Shown here piece after piece: positions 9,162 through 19,171 of a DNA stretch of 64,000 nt. This stretch comes from Semisulcospira habei (Eukaryota; Mollusca; Gastropoda; Semisulcospiridae), in assembly GCA_036245525.1 (NCBI GenBank), contig BTPG01000002.1, positions 165,921,042 through 165,985,041 of the forward strand, written 5' to 3'. A program made the translations under genes and the position numbers. The notes beneath the pieces are model-generated. The model made no database searches and was not told the origin of the DNA. It worked only from the letters and a program-made list of their open reading frames with translations. The stretch's first letter is position 1; every line of letters begins with the position of its first letter.

Positions 9162-12100
9162 ATGACGACCACGACCGGACTCAACGTAGCATGCTGGAAC
9201 ATCCGAACCATGCTCGACACAGCAGACAGTGGACGCCCTGAACGTCGCTCCGCCCTTATTGCCCATGAATTGCGGAGGTTAAACATCGACATCGCCGCGC
9301 TCAGCGAAGTACGCCTCCCGGAGGAAGGCAGCCTCCAAGAACTTGGCGCTGGCTACACCCTCTACTGGTCAGGCAGGCCTGCATCAGAAAGACGGCTCTC
9401 AGGCGTGGGCTTCATGGTCAAGACCCCCATTGCGACTAAGTTGGAAAACCTACCAATGGGTCACTCCGACCGCATCATGTCCATGCGCCTCCCACTGAGA
9501 CACCAGCAATACGTCACCCTTCTCAGTGTGTACTCCCCAACCCTCCTGGCAGAGCCTGCAGAAAAAGACAAGTTCTACTCTGACCTGCGCAGCCTCCTGC
9601 AGAGCACCCCCGCAGACGACAAAGTCATCATCCTTGGCGACTTCAACGCCAGAGTGGGCCAAGACTCTGAAGCCTGGAAAGGAGTCCTCGGCAAGCATGG
9701 CGTTGGGAACTGCAATGACAATGGCCGCCTGCTGTTGGAGTTCTGTGCAGAACAGCAACTTGTCATCACCAACACTACTTTCCAGCAAAAGGACAGTCGA
9801 AAGACCACCTGGATGCATCCTCGCTCCAAGCACTGGCACCTTATCGACTATGTCCTTGTGCGTCAGAGGGACCGCAGTGACGTCCTCCTCACCAGAGTGA
9901 TGCCCAGTGCAGAGTGCCACACTGACCACCGCCTTGTCCGCTGCAAACTCAGGCTCCACCTCAAGCTGAAACCCAAGAAAAGAGGCCCCCTCAAGAAAAA
10001 GCTTGATGTCGCCAGCCTTCAGCGTGATGACAAGAAAGCTGCCCTTCAGACAGATTTACAGCGCATGCTCAAAGACACAGTTGATCCAGCAGACTCCTCC
10101 CCTGAAACACTCTGGGAGCAACTGAAAACTGCTATTGTAAAATCTTCTGTGAAAGTCTTGGGCTTTGTTAGAAAGAGGAACAAAGACTGGTTTGACGAAA
10201 ACGACGTGGAGATCCAGGAACTTCTAGCAAACAAAAGAGCCGCCCACCAGGCCCACCTAGCCCAGCCTTCCTGCCCTGTGAAGAAATCTGCCTTTCGCCT
10301 CATCTGCAGCAGTCTCCAGCTCAAGCTTAGAGAGCTCCAGAACGAGTGGTGGTCGAGACTGGCACAGAGGACCCAGCTTTGCGCTGACAACGGTGACTAC
10401 AGGGGCTTCTATGAAGCACTGAAAGCAGTGTATGGCCCTAGGCACCTGGTACAAAGTCCCCTGCGAAGCGCCGATGGACAGGCACTCCTCACAGATAATA
10501 CCTCCATCTTGAACCGCTGGTCAGAATACTTTCAGGACCTCTTCGGCGCTGAGCGCACTGTTCAAGAAACAGTCATCCTCCAAATCCCACAGCTCCCACT
10601 AAAGGTTGAATTGGACGAACCGCCCACCGCCGAAGAGACCCTCACAGCCATCCACCAGCTCAAGAGTGGCAAAGCAGCAGGCATTGACGGAATCCCGCCA
10701 GAGATCTGGAAACATGGAGGCCCAGCACTGCACAACAAGCTCCATGACCTCTTTCTCTGCTGCTGGGAGAAAGGAACACTACCAAAGGATCTTCGTGATG
10801 CAGTCATCATCACCCTATACAAGAACAAAGGAGAGAAATCTGAATGCTCTAATTATCGTGGAATTACCCTGCTGTCCATTGCCGGGAAAATTCTCGCAAG
10901 GCTGCTCCTAAATCGGCTGGTACCTGCCATCGCTGAAGACCACCTCCCAGAGGGCCAGTGTGGCTTCAGAGCCAACAGGAGTACCACCGACATGGTCTTT
11001 GTGCTGAGACAGCTTCAGGAGAAGTGCCGCGAGCAGAACAAAGGGCTGTACGTAACGTTTGTCGACCTAACAAAAGCATTCGACACTGTGAGCAGGCAAG
11101 GCATGTGGCAGATCCTGGAGCGACTTGGCTGTCCCCCAAAGTTCCTAAGCATGATCGTCCAGCTCCACGAGGACCAGCAAGGCCAGGTTAGACTCAACAG
11201 TAACCTCTCAGAACCATTCCCCATTATCAACGGCGTGAAACAGGGCTGCGTGCTGGCACCAACCCTCTTCACCATCTTCTTTAGCATGATGTTGAAGCAG
11301 GCCACAGTAGACCTCGACGATGACGATGCAGTGTACATCAGGTATCGTCTCGATGGCAGCCTGTTCAACCTCAGACGACTGCAGGCCCACACGAAAACCC
11401 TAGACCAACTGATTCGTGAGCTGCTCTTTGCTGATGACGCTGCCCTTGTTGCACACACAGAGAGAGCCTTGCAGCGCATCACATCCTGCTTTGCAGATGC
11501 TGCCCAGCTCTTTGGACTCGAGGTCAGTCTGAAAAAGACAGAGGTACTACATCAGCCGGCACCCAAGGTAGAGCATCGCCCTCCCCACATCACCATCGGC
11601 GAGTCTGAACTGAAGTCAGTACACCAGTTTACCTACCTTGGCTGCATCATCACGTCAGATGCCAAGCTGGACAAGGAGCTTGACAGCAGGCTGGCAAAAG
11701 CGAACAGCGCTTTTGGGCGACTTTTCAAGCGGGTGTGGCACAATCAACAGCTGAAAACGGGCACCAAGATCAGTGTGTACAGAGCTGTCGTCCTCACCAC
11801 CCTGCTGTACGGTTCCGAGTCCTGGGCCCTCTACCGCAACCAACTACGACTCCTCGAACGCTTTCACCAGCGCTGCCTGCGTACCATCCTGGGCATTCAC
11901 TGGAGTGACTATGTCACCAACGTCGAGGTCCTTGAACAGGCAGAAACTATGAGCATCGAGGCTTTGTTGCTGCGGACACAGCTTCGCTGGGCGGGGCACG
12001 TCTCCAGGATGGAGGATCATCGCCTACCCAAGATCACTCTGTTCGGCGAGCTTGCTACTGGACACCGTGACAGAGGGGCACCAAAGAAGAGATACAAAGA

Positions 12101-12389
12101 CGGTCTCAAGAAGTCACTTAGTGCTTGCCAAATCGACCACCGCCAGTGGTCTTCGCTTGCTGCGGACCGTGACACCTGGCGCTCCACCATCTACAAGGCA
12201 GCCGTCTCCTTTGAGGACTCTCGCAGAGCTAACCTTAAGGACAAACGGCTCAGGAGAAAAAACCGAGTTGCCGTAACTCAGAACCCTGACCAGACCTTCC
12301 CCTGCAGCCACTGCGGTCGAACCTGCCTGTCCCGGATTGGCCTCCGCAGCCACGAAAATGCCTGCAGGCGACGTGGGCAAGCCCTATAG
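9162..12389 (+). CDS. LINE-A endonuclease-reverse transcriptase, intact
   Basis: 1075 codons without a break. Residues 1-260 are an EEP endonuclease (CWNIRT, ALSEVRLP, GDFNARVG near 158, TDHRLV). A linker leads to the RT: GKAAGIDGIP, NYRGITLLS, FVDLTKAFD near 632, GVKQGCVLAPTLF near 690, and the catalytic FADD near 755. After the thumb (TLLYGSESW, LRWAGHVSRM) comes a C-terminal zinc finger near 1046 with pattern C-x2-C-x12-H-x4-C. The family resembles RTE-type LINE proteins often mislabelled 'craniofacial development protein 2-like'; clade placement is uncertain. The ATG lies in a context shared by three copies. All catalytic residues are present, so this copy may be active or very young. Confidence 0.92.
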   Translation: MTTTTGLNVACWNIRTMLDTADSGRPERRSALIAHELRRLNIDIAALSEVRLPEEGSLQELGAGYTLYWSGRPASERRLSGVGFMVKTPIATKLENLPMGHSDRIMSMRLPLRHQQYVTLLSVYSPTLLAEPAEKDKFYSDLRSLLQSTPADDKVIILGDFNARVGQDSEAWKGVLGKHGVGNCNDNGRLLLEFCAEQQLVITNTTFQQKDSRKTTWMHPRSKHWHLIDYVLVRQRDRSDVLLTRVMPSAECHTDHRLVRCKLRLHLKLKPKKRGPLKKKLDVASLQRDDKKAALQTDLQRMLKDTVDPADSSPETLWEQLKTAIVKSSVKVLGFVRKRNKDWFDENDVEIQELLANKRAAHQAHLAQPSCPVKKSAFRLICSSLQLKLRELQNEWWSRLAQRTQLCADNGDYRGFYEALKAVYGPRHLVQSPLRSADGQALLTDNTSILNRWSEYFQDLFGAERTVQETVILQIPQLPLKVELDEPPTAEETLTAIHQLKSGKAAGIDGIPPEIWKHGGPALHNKLHDLFLCCWEKGTLPKDLRDAVIITLYKNKGEKSECSNYRGITLLSIAGKILARLLLNRLVPAIAEDHLPEGQCGFRANRSTTDMVFVLRQLQEKCREQNKGLYVTFVDLTKAFDTVSRQGMWQILERLGCPPKFLSMIVQLHEDQQGQVRLNSNLSEPFPIINGVKQGCVLAPTLFTIFFSMMLKQATVDLDDDDAVYIRYRLDGSLFNLRRLQAHTKTLDQLIRELLFADDAALVAHTERALQRITSCFADAAQLFGLEVSLKKTEVLHQPAPKVEHRPPHITIGESELKSVHQFTYLGCIITSDAKLDKELDSRLAKANSAFGRLFKRVWHNQQLKTGTKISVYRAVVLTTLLYGSESWALYRNQLRLLERFHQRCLRTILGIHWSDYVTNVEVLEQAETMSIEALLLRTQLRWAGHVSRMEDHRLPKITLFGELATGHRDRGAPKKRYKDGLKKSLSACQIDHRQWSSLAADRDTWRSTIYKAAVSFEDSRRANLKDKRLRRKNRVAVTQNPDQTFPCSHCGRTCLSRIGLRSHENACRRRGQAL

Positions 12390-12392
12390 AAT

Positions 12393-12406
12393 CTTCGTTC
12401 GCGAAG
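12393..12406 (+). promoter_or_regulatory. LINE-A 3' terminal hairpin
   Basis: CTTCG-TTCG-CGAAG forms a 5-bp stem with a UUCG loop four bases after the stop codon. It recurs at 61855-61868 (identical) and at 19155-19168, where the closing pair becomes G-U. A conserved 3' hairpin in so short a 3' UTR suits recognition of the RNA by its own RT, which is inference. Confidence 0.55.
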
Positions 12407-12839
12407 TCAAGCCAAGATGACTTCTTTGCATATTACACGCTTGGCAGTCACCTTTTTGGTCTGGATTGTAGATCTAGTTGGGTCTTCATATGACGAGGGA
12501 AAGACTGTCGAAGGACTGGGCGGGAAATTTGCTACTGCAGGATCGATCAGACATGTACGTACATGACTAGTTCGCGCATGCGCAGTTCAAGGCCTCCCAT
12601 TTAGTTTTGAGGCGCACGTGCGTGTGGCGCCGTAACAGTTCTACCTCAATCGCCGCACGTGCCGTTTGTGGGCGTGGTCTAGAAGTCAGCTCAGATGTGA
12701 AACCTGTCAACACATCTTGATAATTCGGCCCGCTAACTCTCACTGTTTATGTTTCCGCGGTGCTTGCCTGGCGTCTGGTCACAGTCAAGGCGGCTCTGTT
12801 TCAGTTAGACTCCGTTTGAGAAACATCAGCATGAATGAC

Positions 12840-13100
12840 ACCAGTAAGAGTATGAGCCCTCAAGCAGAGGGGATAATGAGTATCTATGCCCCTTGCAGAT
12901 GTGGACTGGTTTCTTGCACAGACTACAATCGTTACTTAGTCCGCATCCACTTCCTCAGTTTGAGGAACAATGTCAGTTACAAACACACAAAAATCAAGCT
13001 AAAGGCATAGATTTTCATAAATAGCCTTTCGTGGCGAGGACTTATGAAAATCTGTACCTCTTTCAGATTTCACAGACTCACTCTTGCAACTTGACAATCC
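12840..13100 (+). repeat. MITE-like repeat, family M1
   Basis: Blocks GAGTATCTATGCCCCTTGCAG and CATAGATTTTCATAA are shared with the other M1 copies and with the right arm of the inverted duplicate. Non-coding. Confidence 0.4.
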
Positions 13101-13488
13101 TTACTTCAGCCGTTTACGAGATAGTAAAGAGAGTAACAAAGGTTTGGGTATATCAAAATGAAGTCTAGTAAGTATGAATAAAAGCAGTGCGAATTCGGAG
13201 GATGGGGACATTTTTCTGTAGCACATTTTGTTTCCAGGACGGCTGCAGACGACACCAGGACTGTCGCAGCCATGTTCACTGGGAATCAATAGTTTACACC
13301 GGCTTCAGTTGGTCCTGTATTCAGTGGTAGTATGCACTATATGTCACTTAAAAGGATTTCATTTTAATTTTTAAGTAAAATTTCTATTTAATGCGCTTAT
13401 TATTATTATTATTATTATTACTTAATTATATTAAGAGAAGAAACAATTACGAAAAAGCTTGCCTTGTGCTCAAATATCGTTAATAGTG

Positions 13489-13545
13489 CGGGCATGTCCT
13501 GAGAAAGTCTTGCTGTCGGGACGTTAAGCAATGTACAACCCGGCA
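13489..13545 (+). mobile_element. 5'-truncated tail of SINE-like unit S2
   Basis: TCCTGAGAAAGTCTTGCTG, TCGGGACGTTAAGCAATG and TACAA match the 3' end of the units at 31846-32222 and 57033-57425. It is flanked by imperfect repeats of CTCAAATATCGTTA. The same insertion is at about 45145-45200 in the right arm, so it predates the duplication. Confidence 0.55.
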
Positions 13546-14217
13546 ACTCAAATCGTTACTCAACAATAAGGTATCACAAATCACGTGATCGACACATGAT
13601 ACAAGATACACGCGGACTCATTGGCGTGAATTTCGGTGTGCCGAGGAGTTCTTTATTTGTTGTACATAAGCTTGTTGTTTCCCCAAAAAGCAAACGTCTA
13701 AAGTTACTTTGTGCATTTTTACGTCTTGACTGATAAAGGTTTGTCACGTGAGTTTATTTCCATTCACTTTACCATCGCTTTGCCCGTTTCATTTCGACAC
13801 CACAGCATCAAAACAAAACGCAACCCACAAAAACAAACGCTATCTTCGAAAACTATGTCCGAAGTGCAACATGCTGCATGCTGTAAAAGAGAAAGAGTAC
13901 CACACCACTTGGTTTTAACTGTTATGGCTGAACAAAGTTTCGGAACTTGATTAATTATTTGTTACTGTAACATTTAATTCAATCAGATGTACAGGCAAGA
14001 TATGTTGTGATGTGCGATCACTGCCAGTGCCAATTATGCAGTCTCAGTGATCACTGATGTTACAGTACACTTCACACTGAAAAGAATAAGAGCGACTTTT
14101 ATATGGCATTAAGTCCCCCGTAGATTAATCAGAGCAGAATTATAGAAGGTTTTGGTTTTTTCCCTCTGATTAAAAAAAAGAAAAGAATGAAAGAAACCAC
14201 TAATGATCCGTAGCTAT

Positions 14218-14229
14218 GTATACCAACGT
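14218..14229 (+). other. Paralogous empty site for RTE-B
   Basis: GTATACCAACGT occurs once here. In the right arm the complementary 12 bases are duplicated around the RTE-B element at 41169-44455. Confidence 0.75.
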
Positions 14230-14268
14230 GCCTAGAGAATAAATGTGTGATTTCATTTGTCGCTGAGT

Positions 14269-14280
14269 ACCTACAGTGTC
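14269..14280 (+). other. Paralogous empty site for RTE-C
   Basis: ACCTACAGTGTC occurs once here. In the right arm its complement flanks the RTE-C fragment at 40590-41105 on both sides, with one mismatch. Confidence 0.7.
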
Positions 14281-14420
14281 ATTATAAATTGTGAAAATAT
14301 CTGTAAAAGAAAGTAAAGGTGCACGTAACTGAAGATCCATGACTTACATTTTCAAAAAGACAGCAATAAATAACCGTCGGACTTCCTCTTTGGGAAACAA
14401 TATCAAAAAGTTAAAGAGCT

Positions 14421-14500
14421 GGTTGCCAAGTCATCAGTGGTGCCCCAACGGTCGGCAAGACTACGGGATAGATAAATAGATAGAAATATTCATCGTGTTC
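14421..14500 (+). mobile_element. RTE-C 3' end fragment
   Basis: Translation ELVAKSSVVPQRSARLRDR-stop followed by a GATAGATAAATAGATAG tail. This is the C-terminus and tetranucleotide-like tail of a BovB/RTE-type LINE. It is also present in the right arm (about 40372-40450, inverted), so it is older than the duplication. Confidence 0.65.
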
Positions 14501-14502
14501 TG

Positions 14503-15120
14503 TTCTCATTCACTTTATGAAGTCGCACAGAGAAAAGAAATAACTAAAGTAACAAGTCGACTGACGTTTCAGTCATGTCCCAAATAAAGCGTTAAGAATT
14601 TTTTCTACCTTACATGTAATTTGCGGCCTGACTATAAAATGCTTTAGTGCGTCACAAATTGGAACAAGACAACGATATGCATAGCACACTTTCAGATACT
14701 CAGCCCGTGATTTAGTAAGTCAACAAAATCAATGTGGGGGAAAAAAATTCAATTATACTATGCAGTAGGCACACATGCTGCTCGATGATATCGTGTAAAC
14801 TGTCGGGAATCGTGTATAACGTCCAACTCTACCCTTTTTGAGCTGGCTCATTGAGCTTTCATTACAAAGGATCGAATTTTATCCAGAATTCGCCTGCCTT
14901 TGAGTACTATTCGAATGATCTATATAGTTTTGCTGCTCTTTGTGAGGACTGTGATAAACGCATCTGCATCAGTTTCAGGTCTATATTTTGCCCATGAAGT
15001 GACGATAGTTACCATCTTTTCATTCTGTTGCTTTCTCTCTGATATTCCTGTCAAAATCAAAACCGTTTTGAAAGTTGTTTGAAAGGCTACTTTTGTATCA
15101 TCTAGCATTTTCTACAAGTG
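14503..15120 (+). repeat. Direct repeat unit, copy 1
   Basis: About 600 bp running from CTTTATGAAGTCGCACAGAG to TTTCTACAAGTGGGTTGGGC, repeated at about 15880-16410. The right arm has a single unit (about 39750-40345). The extra unit therefore arose in the left arm, or was lost from the right. Confidence 0.7.
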
Positions 15121-15869
15121 GGTTGGGCAGGAAATGTTTTACGGAAGACCAAGACATTCTGAAGAGATGGACAGAGTACTGCTCAGATTTGTACAACCAC
15201 TGAACTACAGGCATACTTGTCACCCCACCAGTGACCAACAGTGACAACTATCCCATCCTCCAAGAAGAAGTAGAGGCTGCCGTGAAGTCGCTGAAAAAAA
15301 GGGAAGGCAGCAGGAGCAGTCAACATCCCTGCAGAACTAGTCCGAGGGGGAGAAGACATGATAAGCGCCTTACTAACTATCTCATCTGCAACAAGATCTG
15401 GCAGTCAGGGGATTGGCCCACACCATGGACCCAATCACTTATAATAACTCTCCCCAAAAGGCAACTTACAGCAATGCCAGAATTATCGCACGATCAGTCG
15501 TATGCCACCCAAGCAAAGTCATGTTAAAGATCCTTCTGAAAAGGCTGAAGCCACTGGCAGAGGAAATCATAGCTGAGGAGCAGGCAGGATTCAGACCAGG
15601 GCGCAGCACAACTGAGCAGATCTTCAACCTGAGAGTTATATGTGAGATGTACCTCCAGCACCAGCAAGACCTCTATCATGTCTTTGTGGATTTTAAGAAG
15701 GCGTTTGACAGAATGTGGCAGTACAACATCAATGCCAACCTGATCAAAGTAATAGAAAACCTTTACAGCAAGGCCACTAGCGCAGTCTGCTTCAATGGCA
15801 AAATAGGAAATTGGTTTAGGACAACCGTCGGAGTCAGACAAGGCTGCAGGGAATGGAGGGAGCTGGTTT
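15121..15869 (+). pseudogene. RTE-C reverse transcriptase remnant
   Basis: Several frames together give a BovB/RTE-like RT: EDQDILKRWTEYCSDLY, LQEEVEAAVKSLKK, AEEQAGFRPGRSTTEQIFN, VFVDFKKAFDRMW (catalytic Asp) and TTVGVRQGC. It then jumps directly to a segment encoding REWRELVS, the C-terminal block of the same family, so the YADD region and thumb were deleted. Frameshifts occur near 15295 and 15460. It lies between the two direct repeat units and is absent from the right arm. Confidence 0.75.
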
Positions 15870-15879
15870 CATGTGCTTT

Positions 15880-16410
15880 ATGAAGTCGCACAGAGAAAGT
15901 AAATAAGAACTAAAGTAACAAGTCGACTGATGTTTCAGTCATGTCCAAAATAAAGCGTTAAGAATTTTTTGTACCTTACATGTAATTTGCGGCCTGACTA
16001 TGAAACGCTTTAGTGCGTCACAAATCAGTTGGACCAAGACAACGATATGCATGGCACGCTTTCAGATACTCAGCCCGTGATTTAGTAAGTCAACAATATC
16101 AATGTGGGGAAAAAGAATTTCAATTATACTATGCAGTGGGCACACATGCTGCTCGATGATATCGTTCAAACTGTCGGGAACCGTTCGAATGATCTATAGT
16201 TTTGCTGCTCTTTGCTGAGGACTGTGATAAACGCATCACCATCTGGACCAGTTACAAGTATATTTTGTGCCCATAAAGTGACGATAGTTGCCATCTTTGC
16301 ATTCTGTTGGTTTCCCTCTGATATTCCTGTCAAAATCAAAACCATTTTGAAAGTTGTTTGTTAGGCAATTGTTGTATCATCTAGCATTTTCTACAAGTGG
16401 GTTGGGCAGT
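15880..16410 (+). repeat. Direct repeat unit, copy 2
   Basis: Second copy of the unit at 14503-15120, somewhat shorter and diverged by small indels. Confidence 0.7.
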
Positions 16411-16429
16411 TCAAAAATGAAAGAGAAAA

Positions 16430-16735
16430 TTTGTAAATTCGGAATACTGGTCAATTTTGTCATGTGTTAAGCGGGACCTGCAAGCCTTGCTTTTTGTTTA
16501 CACAAAGGAAAAGATCGACATTATTTTGAACTAACTTCCCGTCTTTATTTCTGCGTAGTGCCAAAGGATAGAATTAGTAAATTCGGATTACAGGTCATTT
16601 TTGTCAAGTGTTAAGCGGGACCTGCAAGCCTTGCCTCTTTCTTTATACAAAGGGAATGATCAAAATTATTTTAAACAATACTTGTAACTTCCCGTTTTAG
16701 TATTTCTGAGTAGTTCCAAAGGATAGTGTGCGATG
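16430..16735 (+). repeat. Tandem repeat, two ~160-bp units
   Basis: Two units share TGTTAAGCGGGACCTGCAAG, CCTTGC and AACTTCCCGT. The same two-unit array is at about 39430-39740 in the right arm on the other strand. Confidence 0.7.
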
Positions 16736-16845
16736 CCCCTGGCCTCCGAACATTCTCTGCAAAGGATACTCCATTTCTCGACAGATGCTCAGAAGAAACA
16801 GAAAGTGGATCTCAGAGCAACTATTGAAAATGTTTAGGACAAAGT

Positions 16846-17790
16846 GACTGGCTGCATACAAGAACAGTTGGTACAATGCCCGTCGCATTCACGGTCGTGC
16901 CATTTTTCCACAATGTCTATATCCTTTGGGACACCTTTCACTGAAACGGGCAAAGTGCGTAAGTGGGATGATCTGAACTCTGCCTGTGTCAGAATGAAAG
17001 AAAGGTGAGCCGCACCAGGTTGTCCAGACAGACGAGAAAACAATCTCGAAGACTAACTGACTGCTGCACACGTCTACCCACTGAACAGTACTCCAATCTG
17101 AAGCGTCTTTTGAAGGTGTTGTAGTAGTAGCAGTTGTTGAATGATGCTTCCTTTTTCAGGCAACGCTCGGCTTTACACAAGCTTACTGTCAACCCAGCTT
17201 GTCCAGTGATCGCGAAGACTGTCCTAACACTGTGGTAGCTGTACGAAAGGTAGTCAGTACAGAGTCCCTGCAGCACGCCTGCATAGTGTATAATTATCAT
17301 GTGTTCCGAGCAGAGTGTGAAATGTTTCGTACAAACGTTTCAATCTCTTCATAATGTAAGAATCTGCATCGACGGCTTTCGAAACGTACCTCTAGTGTTT
17401 AAAAATGATTCCAAAAAAAGCTGGACTTCCAGTGGAACATTGTGAAACCACTCTGTGACCACGTCTAGCTCTTACCAATGCAGCGGTTCATTTGCACTGG
17501 CTGCATGTTGCACATGGCAACTCGTCACCAGTGCTGACTCCAGAGCCATTATGATTTTGGCGATATGCAGACTGCGAGAGAAACTTTATTCAGCTGGATG
17601 ATGATCATCCAACCTAAGAACTTCTCTCTCTCTCTCTCTCTCCTCTCTCTCTGCACATGCAGGGTTTTAGATCAAAGTTTCCCGAGAGAAATGTCATCTT
17701 GTAATCGCAGAGTGTTATTGTCCGCATACGCACGAGTATTTCATTGCAAAAAGTCCAAATGGCGCTGCTGAACTTCTGTTCTGATGAGCA
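16846..17790. other. Unassigned sequence with (CT)n run
   Basis: No recognisable gene. Overlapping short frames on the minus strand (16834-17300) look coding by eye but match nothing I know and lack clear splice sites. A (CT)n microsatellite lies at 17624-17652. Confidence 0.3.
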
Positions 17791-17798
17791 GCAGAACA

Positions 17799-18257
17799 TC
17801 ATTCAAGAAGGTTGGGTCTGTACTGACTACTTAGTACTTCTCTGGAAAATTCAATGAAAACATGAACTCCCTTTTCATTACCACAATGCGTAATGGCACA
17901 ATCGCTGCAATATAGCTGTGGTTTATCTGTATCGAGCAAGTTTTTAAAAATGTCCCTTTGAATAATGTCAGGATAATGAATACATCTTGCATAAAGCTGG
18001 ATGCCTTCCCGTAGGTTTCCAAATGCTTGCCTGTTTTTCTCTGCTGAAACCGCTGTTTCAGCGCACAGCTGATTCAGATCTTTCAGTTTCTCGCACAATG
18101 TAACACACTTACTCCAGAAAAAAAATCTTCTTGTCCAAAAGCCTTTCATATGCAAACTCTGAACAATCTTGAAATTCACGCTGAAAATGCCACTCGCGAA
18201 CAGTTTGATTTTCTCCCAGGATGTAGTTTCGTTATCTGTTCTGTACTGGCTGTACAT
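17799..18257 (-). CDS. Hypothetical ORF, unidentified
   Basis: 152 codons containing CEKLKDLNQLCAETAVSAEK and HYPDIIQRDIFKNLLDTDK. No family recognised. The frame continues upstream without a stop to about 18300. Acidic/amphipathic composition and length make it a possible exon or decayed transposon ORF, but no strong splice pair was found. Confidence 0.25.
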   Translation of the reverse strand: MYSQYRTDNETTSWEKIKLFASGIFSVNFKIVQSLHMKGFWTRRFFFWSKCVTLCEKLKDLNQLCAETAVSAEKNRQAFGNLREGIQLYARCIHYPDIIQRDIFKNLLDTDKPQLYCSDCAITHCGNEKGVHVFIEFSREVLSSQYRPNLLE

Positions 18258-18380
18258 AATTTCATTCAGATGAGTCTCAGCGGTTAATGAATATTTAAAA
18301 AAAAGAATGTATTAATCTCTTTTATATGAATGTTAGCCCTTGCAACTTTTTGATAAAGTTCAGATATTGAATTAATAGAG

Positions 18381-18670
18381 TCAGATGTTTTTTTCAAATG
18401 TCCTTCCGGCAGCACACGTGTTCGCAGACGGCGGTGAACAATTCAGTACACAATATTCCACCTCCTTTGCGACCTGAGCACAGATGCGCAAAGCGTTTTT
18501 GTTTTTGAAGACGTATGCTACAAGCTCACTGAACTGAAGATATAATTTTCCATCCTTGTTAAGCAATGCACTTTGGGCCTTTAGGGACTGCAGGATATTA
18601 TCCCTCCTTAACGTGACAGTGTCTGAAGCGCAATAACTCTTTTTAAGAGTAATATAAACTGGTCAAAACC
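18381..18670 (-). CDS. Hypothetical ORF, unidentified
   Basis: The frame is open from a stop near 18670 to one at 18381 (about 95 codons) and contains SLKAQSALLNKDGKLYLQFS and YVFKNKNALRICAQVAKEVE. No family recognised. It may belong with the ORF at 17799-18257, but this is not supported. Confidence 0.22.
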
Positions 18671-19129
18671 CACCCACACTTGACCCGTCTTCCTCTATAA
18701 AACTTTGAAGGTTGTATGGTGAAGCCATGCTCGTGCCGAACGTAGATGAACCGGCCTAGACACACATTCAATGGCATTTAATAACATGTCAGGAAACCTG
18801 CAACATGTTCTTGACTGGATGAAAGAAGTTAAGGCTTTAATGATAAGACTATGATGTAATAATACAGAGGGAATGTTAGATCCTCATGATTGCAGATTTA
18901 AAAACAAAAACAAGAACCCAGGGTTGGTAACTTCAGGTTTCCACATCGAATGCCGGCCAAATAATTGGTCAACTGCTAAGATCATACATACTGAAAATCG
19001 GCAGCGATGAAACTCCCGCGGCACTAAACTCCGTAAACACTGGTCCTGTTTTAAATAGTAATGCCTAATGTAGAAACTGACTTGGCAGGGATCTTTTGTT
19101 CCAGCTAAATCGGTTGCAAAATTTATCTA
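18671..19129. other. Non-coding, nothing recognised
   Basis: Ordinary AT-rich sequence up to the LINE-A target duplication. Confidence 0.4.
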
Positions 19130-19171
19130 TAAATGCATAGCCCTCTTGGCTTGACTTCACGAACGAAGATT

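Larger units (their letters stand above)
8488..12413 (+). mobile_element. LINE-A copy 2, intact coding region
   Basis: 5' UTR 8488-9161, one 1075-codon ORF, then only about 24 bases of 3' UTR. It starts at GGGCAGTGGGCAGATG, which lies about 115 bp inside the longer copy at 19140-23161, so it lacks the extreme 5' end. Both flanks belong to the host retroposon described at 8078-12467. A clean target duplication could not be fixed because the 5' flank is a CTTT run. Confidence 0.9.
8078..12467. mobile_element. Penelope-like (?) retroposon interrupted by LINE-A
   Basis: Outer parts 8078-8487 and 12418-12467 match the element at 57733-58070. It is bounded by a 13-bp direct repeat GTAGATCTAGTTG (8065-8077 and 12468-12480), a target duplication. 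An end sequence of about 40 bp (GTACCCAACGGAGAAAGAAA) at 8084 recurs inverted at about 8452-8480. The left arm contains, inverted, the CCCGAAATATTAATAAATTG block. LINE-A then inserted near the right end. Assignment to Penelope-like elements rests on the inverted ends, variable target duplication and hammerhead-like core, and is tentative. Confidence 0.5.
12634..16845 (+). repeat. Long inverted duplicate, left arm
   Basis: About 4.2 kb that matches 39316-46022 on the opposite strand, recognisable along most of its length with scattered differences. Shared landmarks run from ACAGTTCTACCTCAATCGCC (outer) to AAAATGTTTAGGACAA (inner). It encodes no long protein of its own. It could be two copies of one large non-autonomous element or an inverted segmental duplication. 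Confidence 0.7.
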
